A stretch of DNA of 64,000 nucleotides from Variovorax sp. V213 (GTDB lineage: Bacteria; Pseudomonadota; Gammaproteobacteria; Burkholderiales; Burkholderiaceae_C): assembly GCF_041154455.1 (NCBI RefSeq), contig NZ_AP028664.1:4961001-5025000 (forward strand), read 5' to 3'. The translations under genes were made by a program, and so were the position numbers. Below, in pieces: positions 8,996 through 18,695 of this stretch. The notes under the pieces were generated by a model. That model saw only the letters and a program-made list of their open reading frames with translations. It made no database searches and was not told the DNA's origin. Position 1 is the first letter of the stretch, and every line of letters begins with the position of its first letter.

Positions 8996-11380
8996 TCAGG
9001 CAATGCCCGTCAGCATCTTGAAGTACAGCAGCACACCGCCCATGTTGACGTCATAGCCGGCATTGCCCGTATGGGCGATCGTCTGCGTGGTCGTGTACAG
9101 GCCGAAGGCATAGGCGATACCGAACAGTTCGCCCTTGGCGCCATTGGTCGATATCTGGATTCCGTTGTTGAAGTTGGCGACGCCCGAGCTGCTGGTGAGC
9201 GCGATGTTGGCCCCGACGTTCAGGCCCGAGCTCGTGAAGCGCGTTGGCGCCGAGTCCCAGATGCTTGCCCGGTTGATGCGCTTGACGTGCTCGCCCTCGA
9301 TGATCACGTCGCCTTTGGCCGTGATCTCCACGTTGCCCGACGTCGATTCGATGTACACGCTCTTCGCCTTGCCCACGTAGTCGCCGCCCGTCACGGTCGA
9401 TGTGTGCGTGCCATCGATGGTTTCGGTGAGCGTCGATGTGATGTGGTCGACCCCTGTGCCGGTGATCTCCCGGTCCCAGCCTGACTTGTACCTTTCCGTG
9501 CGCAGCGAATCCTCCGCCGTGAGCTTGGACTCGCCCTTGACTTTTTCCTCCATGCCACCTTCGACCTCGACCAGGAATCCGCTCTTGAAAGTCTCGTGCC
9601 GCTGTCCGGCCGTCACGATGACTTCGGAGGTGCCGGTCTCGACAGTTTCCTTGGCACCGCCCTTGGTCGTGATCTCGATCCTGTCGTTGAAGAAGTGCTC
9701 CGTCAGCCCGCCCGACACCTCCAGCTTCGAGCCGGTCTGGTACATCGCATGGTCCAGACCCGCCTTGACGGTCGTGGTGCGCGCCTTTCCGACGGTCAGC
9801 GTGTCGTTTCCGGTGATCGTGGTCGTCCGATCGCCGGCGATGGTGTCGCGCTCGTCCGCTTCCACGTCGATTTCGAAATCCTTCTCGGCATGGATCCGCA
9901 CGAGCTCGCAGCCCGGCGCATCGTCCAGGATGAACTCGTTGGCATTCGCCGGGGTGCCGTCCTGGCTGCGGCTCACGAAACCGCTCACAGTGACTTTCGC
10001 CGGCAGTTCCAGCGGCGGCATCTGGTCGGAGTTGTAGACGCGGCCGATGATGATCGGGCGGTCGGGATGGCCGCCGATGAAATCGACGATCACCTCCTGG
10101 CCCTTGCGCGGATGATTGACGGCGCCGTAGTTCGAGCCGGCCCAGGCACTGGAAACGCGCACCCAGCAGGAGCTGTTCTCGTCGCTCTTGCCGTAGCGGT
10201 CCCAGCGGAACTGCACCTTCACCCGGCCGTACTGGTCGACCCAATACTCCTGGCCCGCTTTGCCCACCACGGTGGCGGTCTGGGGCCCGTTGGTCCGGGT
10301 CATCGGCGTCACGCGCGGCGGGCGGAATGCGTAGGAGGTCGGCTGCACCGCGAAGCTGAAGCTGTAGTGGCTGTCGGGCGCGCCGCTCTCGTAGCCGCCT
10401 TCGCGCAGCGCGTAGGACACCGAGACGATCAGGTATTCGCGGTTGTCGTCCTGCCGCGGACAGTTCTGCATGGTGAAGCGATAGCCCGGCGCCATTCCGC
10501 GCACGCTGCAATGGCCGATGTCGCGCTCGGCCTGCGACTGCGCCTCTTCGAGCCGGATGCGCGAGTAGTGCTCGCCCTGCTCGGCCTCGCTGAAGCCGCC
10601 CAGCCATTCGTAGATTTCATAGGTGTCATGAGGATTTCCACGCGGCTGGCTGCGCATGCCCATGAGGTCGGCCTTCGACTTCTTGAAGTCGTAGTCGTCC
10701 ACCACGTAGGTGCCGGGGCGGATTTCCTCGGTCACCTGCCACTGGTCGATCACCTCCTGGAACGGGTCCGGGTCGCGGTCGGCCGCGAGATAGCTGATCT
10801 TCGGATAGGCCGGCAGGGTGTCGTGTGCGCCAATGTCATCGGCGAGCACCAGCGTGTGCTGGTTCTTGTCGTGCTTGAAGTAGTAGTAGATGCCCTCGTG
10901 CTCCATCAACCGGCTCACGAAGGCGAAATCGGTTTCCTGGTACTGCACGCAGTACTCCCACTGGCGGTAGGTTCCGCTCAGCTTCTTCTCGAACGCAAAG
11001 TTGTAGTCGGCGAACACCTCCTCGAGGATGTCCACGACCGACTTGTTCTGGAAGATCTTGCAATCGCTGGTGCGCGTCAGGTACCAGAGCCAGGGCCGCA
11101 CGGTGGCGCGGTACAGCACGTAGCGCGAAGTGCCCCCCTCCTTGCCGACCATCGTGAAGCGGACGATCTGCCCATTGAGGAAACGCGGCTCGCCGGCCGT
11201 CAGTATTTCGAGCGAGAGCGGCTTGCCCAGCACCGACTTCATGTCGAGCGACACGCTCGGGCTCACCAGATCCACCTCGAACTCGAAGAGCTGCGACAAC
11301 CCCTCGGTGCCGTGCATCGAGCGGAACATCAACTGGTCTTCTGCCAGTGGGGTGTGGGCTTTGACGACTCTGGTGGCCAT
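8996..11380 (-). CDS. vgrG: T6SS spike protein VgrG (TssI)
   Basis: Trimeric spike that sits on the Hcp tube and carries the effectors. The 794-residue protein has the gp27-like hub (residues 1 to about 370, with QETDFAFVSRLMEHEGIYYYF), the gp5 OB fold (about 395-475, WVDQYGRVKVQFRWD, then VSSAWAGSNYGAVNHPRKG) and a long beta-repeat needle (about 510-690). A further 100 residues follow the needle (from SIWDSAPTRFTSSG on). They are Gly/Asn-rich and mildly hydrophobic at the end (LLYFKMLTGIA) and match no toxin I recognise. It follows tssH by 20 bases and leads the DUF2169 island, so it probably carries that island's cargo. Confidence 0.95.
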   Translation of the reverse strand: MATRVVKAHTPLAEDQLMFRSMHGTEGLSQLFEFEVDLVSPSVSLDMKSVLGKPLSLEILTAGEPRFLNGQIVRFTMVGKEGGTSRYVLYRATVRPWLWYLTRTSDCKIFQNKSVVDILEEVFADYNFAFEKKLSGTYRQWEYCVQYQETDFAFVSRLMEHEGIYYYFKHDKNQHTLVLADDIGAHDTLPAYPKISYLAADRDPDPFQEVIDQWQVTEEIRPGTYVVDDYDFKKSKADLMGMRSQPRGNPHDTYEIYEWLGGFSEAEQGEHYSRIRLEEAQSQAERDIGHCSVRGMAPGYRFTMQNCPRQDDNREYLIVSVSYALREGGYESGAPDSHYSFSFAVQPTSYAFRPPRVTPMTRTNGPQTATVVGKAGQEYWVDQYGRVKVQFRWDRYGKSDENSSCWVRVSSAWAGSNYGAVNHPRKGQEVIVDFIGGHPDRPIIIGRVYNSDQMPPLELPAKVTVSGFVSRSQDGTPANANEFILDDAPGCELVRIHAEKDFEIDVEADERDTIAGDRTTTITGNDTLTVGKARTTTVKAGLDHAMYQTGSKLEVSGGLTEHFFNDRIEITTKGGAKETVETGTSEVIVTAGQRHETFKSGFLVEVEGGMEEKVKGESKLTAEDSLRTERYKSGWDREITGTGVDHITSTLTETIDGTHTSTVTGGDYVGKAKSVYIESTSGNVEITAKGDVIIEGEHVKRINRASIWDSAPTRFTSSGLNVGANIALTSSSGVANFNNGIQISTNGAKGELFGIAYAFGLYTTTQTIAHTGNAGYDVNMGGVLLYFKMLTGIA

Positions 11381-11400
11381 GGCTTGCTCCCTTTCTTCGC

Positions 11401-14142
11401 TCAGCGTTCAGAAAATTCGTAGTGAAAGTCGTCGCCCGCCGCGCGCAATCGCACGCCGGCAAGCTTGCGCGCGCTGACGGTGGCGCCGATGACCTCTTCG
11501 CTCAGCCGCGGAAGAATGGTGTGCGTGAGGATCGCGTCGATCATTCGTCCGCCCGACTCGATGGCGGTACAACGGCGCGCCACCAGGTCGACTGCGCTGT
11601 CGTCGTAGTCCAGGGCAATGCCGTGGTTCGCCTCGAGGCGAGCGGCGATACGGTCGAGCTGAAGGCGAATGATGCGATGCAACGCATCGGCTTGCAACGG
11701 GTAATAAGGCACTACAACCAGCCGGCCCAGCAGCGCCGGTGCGAACACCTTGAGCAGCGGTTCGCGCAGTGCGGCCGCCAGCGGTTCGGGGTCGGGGCGC
11801 AGGGTCGGGTCTTCGCACAGCTGCATGACCAGGTCGGTGCCGACGTTGGAGGTCATGATGATCACGGTGTTGCGAAAGTCGATGTGGCGGCCTTCGCCGT
11901 CTTCCATCCAGCCCTTGTCGAACACCTGGAAGAAGATCTCGTGCACGTCGGTGTGTGCCTTCTCGATCTCGTCGAGCAGCACCACGCTGTAGGGCCGGCG
12001 GCGCACCGCCTCGGTCAGCACGCCGCCCTCGCCGTAGCCCACGTAGCCGGGCGGCGCACCCTTGAGCGTGGAGACGGTGTGCGACTCCTGGAACTCGCTC
12101 ATGTTGATGGTGACGAGGTTCTGCTCGCCACCATAGAGCGCTTCGGACAGCGCGAGCGCGGTCTCCGTCTTGCCGACACCCGAAGGGCCGCAGAGCAGGA
12201 ACACACCCACCGGCTTGTTCGGGTTGTCGAGCCGCGCGCGCGCGGTGCGGATGCGCCGCGAGATGGTCTCCAGCGCATCGGGCTGGGCCACCACGCGGGC
12301 CGAGAGAATCTCGCCGAGGCGCAGCACCGATTGCGCGTCGTCGCGCACCATGCGGCCGATGGGAATGCCGGTCCAGTCGGCCACCACGGTGGCAATGGCC
12401 TGCGCATCGACGGCGGCGAGGATGAGCGGCGATTCACCCTGCAGCTGCGCGAGCTTGTCTTGCGCCTCGTTGAGTTCGGCGCGAATCTCTTCGGGCGTTC
12501 GCTCCGGCTCGGCCGGCTCGGTATCGATGGCGGACGGCGCCGCTCCTGCCGCCCTTTCGTCGCCGTCGTCCTTCGCCTCGGTTTGCGCGGGCACGGCCGC
12601 GGGCGACAGCCGCTTGCGCAGCGCGACGATGCGCTCGACCAGCGCAGCTTCTTCCACGCGCCGCTTTTCCAGCAGGTCGAGTTCGTCCTGCGCCGCGGCC
12701 ACCTGGGCCGCAATGTCTTCCACACGCTGGTGCTCACCCACGCCGATTGCAGCCTCGCGCCCGGCAATGCCCGACTCGATGCCCAGCACCTCGATGCGGC
12801 GCTGCAGGTCTTCGATGGCGGCGGGCAGCGCATGCTGGCTCAGGGCCACGCGCGCGCATGCCGTGTCGAGCAGGCTCACGGCCTTGTCGGGCAGCTGACG
12901 CGCGGGAATGTAGCGGTGCGACAGGCTCACGGCCGCTTCGAGTGCGGCATCGAGGATGAGCACGCCGTGGTGTTTTTCCAGTTCGGCCGAAATGCCGCGC
13001 AGCATGACCACGGCTTTGGGCTCCGTCGGCTCGTGCACCTGGATGGTCTGGAAGCGCCGTGTGAGCGCCGGGTCTTTCTCGATGTACTTCTTGTACTCCG
13101 ACCAGGTGGTGGCGCCGATGGTGCGCAGCCGGCCGCGCGCGAGCGCCGGCTTCAGCAGGTTGGCCGCATCGCCCGTGCCGGCGGTGCCACCCGCCCCCAC
13201 CAGCGTGTGCACCTCGTCGACGAACAGCACGATGGGCTTGGGACTCTTCTCGACCTCGTCGATCACCTGGCGCAGGCGTTGCTCGAACTCGCCTTTCACG
13301 CCCGCGCCGGCCTGCAGCAGCGTGGGGTCGAGCACCCACAGCGACACGTCCTTGAGCGATGGCGGCACGTCGCCCGCCGCGAGCCGAGAAGCCAGGCCCT
13401 CGACCACGGCCGTCTTGCCCACGCCCGCCTCGCCGGTGAGCAGCGGATTGTTCTGCCGCCGCCGCATCAGAATGTCGATGATCTGGCGGATCTCGTCGTC
13501 GCGACCGTAGACCGGATCGAGCTCGCCTGCGCGCGCCTTGGCCGTCAGGTCGCTCGCATACTTGGCCAGCGCGGAGCCGCCCGCGGCAGCACCATCGCCC
13601 TGATGCGCCGCGGCGGGCGCGTGGCCGCCGCCTGCATGGCCCTGCGGCGCGGCGTCGAAATCGTCCTCGGGTGACCCTTCGGTCCACGCAGGAAGCTGGG
13701 CGATGAGAACGTCGGGCACGATCTTGTCGAACTCGCGCGAGATGCCCGAGAGCACTTGCCGCAGCCCCGGCGTCTTCACGATGCCCGCGAGCAGGTAGGC
13801 GCCGCGGATCGAGGTGGCCTCGAAGCGCAGGCTGGCATAGACCCAGGCGCGTTCGACGGCGTTGTCGACATGCTCGGAGATGTCGCTGATCGAGGTGGCG
13901 CCGTGCGGCAGGCGGTCGAGCGCGCGCACCAGGTCCTGTTCGACCGCATCGATGTTGAGGCCCGCGCGCTTGACGATGCGCAACAGGTCGCTGTCCTGCA
14001 ATTGCAGGATCTGGTGCAACCAGTGCACCAGCTCTACATAGGCATTGCCGCGCAGCTTGGCGAACGCAGTGGCAGTCTCCAATGCCTTGTAGAGCATCGG
14101 GTTCAATTTCGAGAAAAGTGAGACGCGGCGAATATCGGTCAT
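11401..14142 (-). CDS. tssH: T6SS sheath-recycling ATPase TssH (ClpV)
   Basis: AAA+ unfoldase that disassembles the contracted TssB-TssC sheath. The 913-residue protein has the N-terminal Clp domain (about 1-160, with YVELVHWLHQILQLQDSD), AAA1 (Walker A GEAGVGKTAVVEG near 235), a middle coiled coil (about 420-560) and AAA2 (Walker A GPSGVGKTETALALSEALYG near 645). The C-terminal small domain ends the protein. The middle region contains a Glu/Ala/Pro-rich insert (about 520-545) that is less conserved. The start overlaps tssG by 4 bases. TagJ, encoded upstream, is the known partner of the ClpV N-domain in systems of this type. Confidence 0.96.
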   Translation of the reverse strand: MTDIRRVSLFSKLNPMLYKALETATAFAKLRGNAYVELVHWLHQILQLQDSDLLRIVKRAGLNIDAVEQDLVRALDRLPHGATSISDISEHVDNAVERAWVYASLRFEATSIRGAYLLAGIVKTPGLRQVLSGISREFDKIVPDVLIAQLPAWTEGSPEDDFDAAPQGHAGGGHAPAAAHQGDGAAAGGSALAKYASDLTAKARAGELDPVYGRDDEIRQIIDILMRRRQNNPLLTGEAGVGKTAVVEGLASRLAAGDVPPSLKDVSLWVLDPTLLQAGAGVKGEFEQRLRQVIDEVEKSPKPIVLFVDEVHTLVGAGGTAGTGDAANLLKPALARGRLRTIGATTWSEYKKYIEKDPALTRRFQTIQVHEPTEPKAVVMLRGISAELEKHHGVLILDAALEAAVSLSHRYIPARQLPDKAVSLLDTACARVALSQHALPAAIEDLQRRIEVLGIESGIAGREAAIGVGEHQRVEDIAAQVAAAQDELDLLEKRRVEEAALVERIVALRKRLSPAAVPAQTEAKDDGDERAAGAAPSAIDTEPAEPERTPEEIRAELNEAQDKLAQLQGESPLILAAVDAQAIATVVADWTGIPIGRMVRDDAQSVLRLGEILSARVVAQPDALETISRRIRTARARLDNPNKPVGVFLLCGPSGVGKTETALALSEALYGGEQNLVTINMSEFQESHTVSTLKGAPPGYVGYGEGGVLTEAVRRRPYSVVLLDEIEKAHTDVHEIFFQVFDKGWMEDGEGRHIDFRNTVIIMTSNVGTDLVMQLCEDPTLRPDPEPLAAALREPLLKVFAPALLGRLVVVPYYPLQADALHRIIRLQLDRIAARLEANHGIALDYDDSAVDLVARRCTAIESGGRMIDAILTHTILPRLSEEVIGATVSARKLAGVRLRAAGDDFHYEFSER

Positions 14143-15287
14143 AAGGCCATGGAAGAAACTTCATCCGCCACGGAAGCTGCCGATGCGGAACGGGAAAACA
14201 ATGCTTCGGGCTGGAACACCATGTCGCCGGCGTCGGTGTCCGAGAGGCGCGTGCCGAGCCAGCTGCCCCAGCCCAGGCGGTGATCGCTGCCCAGTTGCAT
14301 GCCGCGGGCTTCCTGCTTCCTGAGGACGATCCGGAGCTCCCAGGCAAACTCGATGCCGACGTACTGGCGCACCCAGTCGACCACCTGCTGGAGCCGCTTG
14401 CTGCCCGGCAGGAACTCGCGGAACTCGCCTTGCGAGAGCGGCCCCAGCTCGAGGCGGAACTTGCTCTGCGCATCGCGCACGGCCAGGCCGATGGTGGCGC
14501 CACCGCCCAATTGGTGGTTGCGCCCGAAGAGGCCGATGCGGCTCACCTGCCGCTCGTCGATCATCACCCAATCGCTCACGAACTCCTCGATGCGCACGGG
14601 CACGTCGAAGTACAGCCTGAGGATCTGGATCAGGCCCTCGGGGTTGCGCGTCTGGCGCACCAGGTGCCCGGCCATGAAGGTGCGCGCATGGTCCGCGATG
14701 CGGTCGCGCTCCTTGAGGCCCGGCTGCCCCATGTTCATGAGGCTGGCCACGTAGTCGACGAAGCGGTGGCCGTCGGGGCGGTCCAGGCTGTTGACCGACT
14801 GCGCGTCGGCCCAGGCCCGATAGAACAGCAGGATCAACCGGTGATGAAACAGGTCGGCGAATGCGCTCAGCGTGTCGTCGCTGTGGTGCCGCTTGCGCTC
14901 GCGCGCGTACTCGGTCAGGTGCAACGGCAGCGGCCCGTTGGGGCCGAACAGGCCGAAGCCGTAGATCGAGATGCGCGGCGGTCCGTCGCCGTCGACATCG
15001 ACGCCGGAAACGTTCGACGGCGCAAACGCCATCGAGGGCTCCTGTCCGAGGCGCAGCGGCTCGTCGAGGGGGCGCGGCGCGCGGCCCAGCAGCGGGTGGC
15101 CGCCCTGCGCATCGAGCCGGCGCAGCAGCATGAACAGGTCATGCTCGAAAGGCTGGTCGATCAGGCCGGCCCACAAGACCGGGTCGGCCTCGGAAGCGCC
15201 GCGCCGCGCAGAGGCCGTGATGGCGGCCGGCACATCCGGCACCGCTTGCAGCGCCGGCGAATCGCCGGTGACATCGACTGCACTCAT
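14139..15287 (-). CDS. tssG: T6SS baseplate protein TssG
   Basis: Baseplate wedge component that pairs with TssF and TssE. The 382-residue length and features fit the family: FEHDLFMLLRRLDAQGGHPLLGRAP near residue 47 in two adjoining blocks, the LPLHLTEYARER motif near 135, and FADLFHHRLILLFYRAW near 160. An N-terminal extension of about 40 residues (SAVDVTGDSPALQAVPD) is low in conserved features. It overlaps tssF by 4 bases and tssH by 4 bases, consistent with one operon. Confidence 0.94.
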   Translation of the reverse strand: MSAVDVTGDSPALQAVPDVPAAITASARRGASEADPVLWAGLIDQPFEHDLFMLLRRLDAQGGHPLLGRAPRPLDEPLRLGQEPSMAFAPSNVSGVDVDGDGPPRISIYGFGLFGPNGPLPLHLTEYARERKRHHSDDTLSAFADLFHHRLILLFYRAWADAQSVNSLDRPDGHRFVDYVASLMNMGQPGLKERDRIADHARTFMAGHLVRQTRNPEGLIQILRLYFDVPVRIEEFVSDWVMIDERQVSRIGLFGRNHQLGGGATIGLAVRDAQSKFRLELGPLSQGEFREFLPGSKRLQQVVDWVRQYVGIEFAWELRIVLRKQEARGMQLGSDHRLGWGSWLGTRLSDTDAGDMVFQPEALFSRSASAASVADEVSSMAL

Positions 15288-17155
15288 ACGGCGGGGCGGC
15301 GTCCGATGCGCGGCATCCAGCGTGCGATTTCTCCGCGCTGCAGGCTGGAGAGCGCGAATTCGGTGAACGCGTTGAGCGACACATGCCGGCTGAAGAACTG
15401 CTCCAGCACGGCACCGAAAAGATAGGGGCTCGAACCCGAGAAGGCGACCTCGTCGATCTTCAGCGCAATTTCCACGCCGCGCCCGAAGACGATGGGCCCG
15501 GGTTCGGGCAGGCGGCGGAACACGGGCGCCAGCGCCATCGAGCGCACACCCTGGATCTGCCGGCGCACCGCCGGGTCGGCCAGGTTGCCGTACAGGTCGA
15601 GCATCTCGCGCAGCGCGGCGGCACCCTGCGCCGCGTCGACGTCGGTCAGGCTGAGGTAGTTGAGCCCCAGATGGCTGATGAGGCGCCAGGTGAGCGCGCC
15701 TTCCGCCAACGCGGGATACGGCCGCGACGGCCCGCGCAAGATGCGCACGGCGCGCACGGGCGCCGACACGCGCAAGGTGAAATCAGACTCCAGCCCGGTG
15801 GGCAGCAAGAGCGGCAGGTCGCGGTTGGTGCACAGCGCATCGATCGTGATGTGCCGCAGGCTGTGCGGAAAGGGGGCGTCGTGCTGGTCGACCAGCGACA
15901 CATACACCTCGCTGCCGGTGTAGCTGGTGCGGGTGCCCTGCGCGCGCGCACGGTCGGACACCAGGCGCGGCTCGCGGCGCAGAGAGAAGTAAGAACCGAA
16001 GTCGCCGTCGTCGGCCGCGAACGACCCCAGGAACGGCCTGAACTCGCGCTCTTCCGAGCCGCTGCTCATGTGGCCCGTGACGCGCTCGACGGTGAAGATT
16101 TCGAAGTCGCGCGGACGCGTGCGGTCGATCACCGCATGATGCTCGTGCTGTCCGGGCCCGACCGGAATGCGGTCGCTGCGGCGCGGCACCAGGTTGATGA
16201 TGGGCGTGCAGAAGAGCGAGAAATGCCGCGCATCGACGAGCCGCTCCAGATCGCTCTCGGCACGGTCGAGCAGGATCACGATTTCCATCGTGGTGCCGCC
16301 CATGGCCGCGGCCGCCGCGCGCAGGTTCTTCACGCTGAAGAACAGGTAGCGGTCGGGAAAAGCGAAGTATTCGTGCAGCAGCCGGTAGCCCTGGAACGAA
16401 CGCGCGTCGTAGGGCAGCAGCGCTTGCTCGGGGTCGAAGCCTTCGTGGCGAATCGCCTCATCGCCGAGCGGCACGATGCGCGCAGTGCTGCCGGGGCCGT
16501 TGCGGCACACGGTGCCCACGCTGTGGTGCACCGCCAGTTCGAGCACGCGCAACGCATGGAGCTCGGCGCCCGAAAGAAAGAATTCGAGCCGGTCGAGGGG
16601 CATGTCCGCAAACCTGGCGCCGCCCACGGCTTCGAGCTTGATGGTGATCGCGCTCTTGGCCTGCCGCGCAACGGCCGGCATCGCATGCGCGATCTCGGCG
16701 GGCACGGGACCGATGCCCGCCTCGGTGATCTTGACGGGCCACAGCGTGACCGCATGCCCGGTGCGAAATTCGCAGGCCGTCTGCTCGCCCTTGATCATGC
16801 GGCCGCGCAGGATGGTGTGGCGCGGCAGTTCGTAGCCGGCCTTCAGCGAACCTTCGTTGAGGTTGCCGTCGATCTGCACCACGGCCATGGCCGGCAGCGG
16901 CGCGAGAAAGTTCGGGTACACCACCTCCAGCAGGCGCTGCGAGAAACGCGGAAACTCCGCGTCCATCTTGAGCTGGATGCGCGCCGTGAGAAAGCTGAAG
17001 CCTTCGAGCAGGCGCTCCACGTAGGGGTCGCTGACCTCGATGCCGCGCATGCCCAGCCGGCCCGCGATCTTCGGGTAGCGCTGCGCGAACTCGGCACCGA
17101 GCTCGTGCATGTAGGTGAGCTCGCGGTTGTAATAGTCCAGCAGCCTGGCGTCCAT
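15284..17155 (-). CDS. tssF: T6SS baseplate protein TssF
   Basis: Largest baseplate wedge component. The 623-residue protein starts with the family hallmark MDARLLDYYNRELTYMH followed by GAEFAQRYPKIAGRLGM, and contains FSFLTARIQLKMDAEFPRF near residue 53. No membrane segments or signal peptide are present. It is directly adjacent to tssE (no intervening base) and overlaps tssG by 4 bases. The adenine/thymine-poor sequence and codon use match its neighbours. Confidence 0.95.
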   Translation of the reverse strand: MDARLLDYYNRELTYMHELGAEFAQRYPKIAGRLGMRGIEVSDPYVERLLEGFSFLTARIQLKMDAEFPRFSQRLLEVVYPNFLAPLPAMAVVQIDGNLNEGSLKAGYELPRHTILRGRMIKGEQTACEFRTGHAVTLWPVKITEAGIGPVPAEIAHAMPAVARQAKSAITIKLEAVGGARFADMPLDRLEFFLSGAELHALRVLELAVHHSVGTVCRNGPGSTARIVPLGDEAIRHEGFDPEQALLPYDARSFQGYRLLHEYFAFPDRYLFFSVKNLRAAAAAMGGTTMEIVILLDRAESDLERLVDARHFSLFCTPIINLVPRRSDRIPVGPGQHEHHAVIDRTRPRDFEIFTVERVTGHMSSGSEEREFRPFLGSFAADDGDFGSYFSLRREPRLVSDRARAQGTRTSYTGSEVYVSLVDQHDAPFPHSLRHITIDALCTNRDLPLLLPTGLESDFTLRVSAPVRAVRILRGPSRPYPALAEGALTWRLISHLGLNYLSLTDVDAAQGAAALREMLDLYGNLADPAVRRQIQGVRSMALAPVFRRLPEPGPIVFGRGVEIALKIDEVAFSGSSPYLFGAVLEQFFSRHVSLNAFTEFALSSLQRGEIARWMPRIGRRPAV

Positions 17156-17716
17156 TCAGAGCCCCCCTGTCGGGCGAAGGACCATGTGGCCGCTTTCGAG
17201 GTCGAGCTCGGAACGCAGGATGAACTCGATGGGATAGGGCACCGACCACAGCGTCCCGCGGATCTCGAGCGCGAGCAGGTTGTGGTGCTCCAGGTCGGTG
17301 GCATCGGTGACGCAGCGCACGTCGATGCTGTCCTTCATGATGCGCGGTTCGAAATCGATGATGGAGGTGCGAATGGCCGCCTCCACATCCGCGAAGTCGA
17401 CCTCCGACATGCGCCCGCCGGCCCAGCCGCGTACGCCGTAGTTGACGACCGAGCGCCGCGCGCGCGGCATGGCGTTGATGGTGTGGCCGGCGCCGAAGTT
17501 GGTGGTGTTGAGCAGCCACTGCAAATCGCGCAGCACCGAATCGCGCAGCAGCTTGCCGCTCATAAGGAACGCCCCCGCGCGCTCCTGGCGGCTTTGCGGC
17601 TGCTTGTCGGTCAGGCGGTCGAGCAGCACCGGCTGCAGGCGGTCGCGTGCAACGCTTTCTTGCTGGTCGCCGTCGACCTCCATGGTCGGGCGGCTGGCGG
17701 GCAAAACGGAACTCAC
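17156..17716 (-). CDS. tssE: T6SS baseplate protein TssE (gp25-like)
   Basis: gp25-like baseplate protein that helps initiate sheath polymerisation. At 186 residues it has the gp25 pattern: SVLRDLQWLLNTTNFGAG near 65 and VNYGVRGWAGG near 95. A conserved C-terminal beta part (TLWSVPYPIEFILRSELDLE) follows. The N-terminal 50 residues, with LLDRLTDKQPQSRQE, are the usual helix. It overlaps tagJ by 4 bases and abuts tssF. Confidence 0.93.
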   Translation of the reverse strand: MSSVLPASRPTMEVDGDQQESVARDRLQPVLLDRLTDKQPQSRQERAGAFLMSGKLLRDSVLRDLQWLLNTTNFGAGHTINAMPRARRSVVNYGVRGWAGGRMSEVDFADVEAAIRTSIIDFEPRIMKDSIDVRCVTDATDLEHHNLLALEIRGTLWSVPYPIEFILRSELDLESGHMVLRPTGGL

Positions 17717-18579
17717 TGCGCGGCACTCTCTGCAGGAGCGAACTCCACGAGCCGGATATCGAGCAGCGAATGGTCGCCGGCTTCGCTGATCAACGTGCGC
17801 TGGCCGACGCCGGCGTACTGCTCTTCACCGGCCAGCGGCTGCCAGTCGGTGCGGCGGCCCAGCGCCGTTTCATCGTCGAGCGCGTCGAGCGCGCCGGGGT
17901 AGCGCACCGGCACCAGGCCATTGAGTCCGCGGCCGTCATGCAGCTCGATCTCGGCCGGCGCCCAGAGCAGGTCGACCAGATGCTGCGGACGGGAAAACTT
18001 GAGGCGCCGCACCGCCGGCAGCGGCAGCCACGCATAGCCCGAAGGCGTGAGGAGTTCGAGCACGGCGCCGATGCGCACGTCGCCGTCGCAAAGCCAGGCG
18101 AACTCGCTGCTTTCCACTGGCTCGCCATCGATGGCCTGCAGAGTGCGCGAATCCGAACGGTCGACGCAGCTCAGGGTGCCTTGCAATGCGGGCGCGGCCT
18201 GCCGCGCGGCCTCGCGCAGGTCGGCCGCTTCCGTGGCGCGCTCGAACGGCAGCGCCGCGGCGGCCATCAGCCCCGCGACCCAGTCGGCCTCGCCGGCAAT
18301 GATGGCCGGCGCACGGCCGCCACTCCAGAATTCGGTTCGGTGACGCTCGGCTGCCAGCGCCATCGCGCAGGTGGCGCTGGCAGGAGCGAAAGAAGGATCG
18401 ATCCTCGCGGCCAGCTTGAGCTGGTCTTCAGCCCGCTGCCACTCGCCCCGGAGCGCAAGAAAGTGGCAGAGGGCTAGCCGCAGGCTGGCGTTCTGGGGAC
18501 TCGCGCGAATCTGCCGCTGTACCCATTCGGTGTGCTCGGCCACGGAGCGCTCGCCCAGCACTGCAAACCCATCGCCCAT
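17713..18579 (-). CDS. tagJ: TagJ/ImpE, ClpV-interacting T6SS accessory protein
   Basis: Accessory protein of the ImpE family. In Pseudomonas and Burkholderia systems TagJ binds the sheath protein TssB and the N-domain of ClpV, tuning sheath recycling. The 288-residue protein shows the TPR-like N-terminal part (LRLALCHFLALRGEWQRAEDQL, in two repeats) and the ImpE-specific C-terminal part (WLPLPAVRRLKFSRP near 190, LWAPAEIELHDGRGLNG near 205). Presence of tagJ with tagH and pppA points to the subtype seen in the P. aeruginosa H1 system. It overlaps tssE by 4 bases. Confidence 0.88.
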   Translation of the reverse strand: MGDGFAVLGERSVAEHTEWVQRQIRASPQNASLRLALCHFLALRGEWQRAEDQLKLAARIDPSFAPASATCAMALAAERHRTEFWSGGRAPAIIAGEADWVAGLMAAAALPFERATEAADLREAARQAAPALQGTLSCVDRSDSRTLQAIDGEPVESSEFAWLCDGDVRIGAVLELLTPSGYAWLPLPAVRRLKFSRPQHLVDLLWAPAEIELHDGRGLNGLVPVRYPGALDALDDETALGRRTDWQPLAGEEQYAGVGQRTLISEAGDHSLLDIRLVEFAPAESAAQ

Positions 18580-18695
18580 GAAACTTCCTCATTGACTCGC
18601 GCACGGCCCGAAGCCGCCGGTGACTATCTGCGGGTGACCGGCCCGCGGCACGCCGCAAGAGCGGCGCGCGCGGGTCCGGCCGGGACTCGCGGGAA

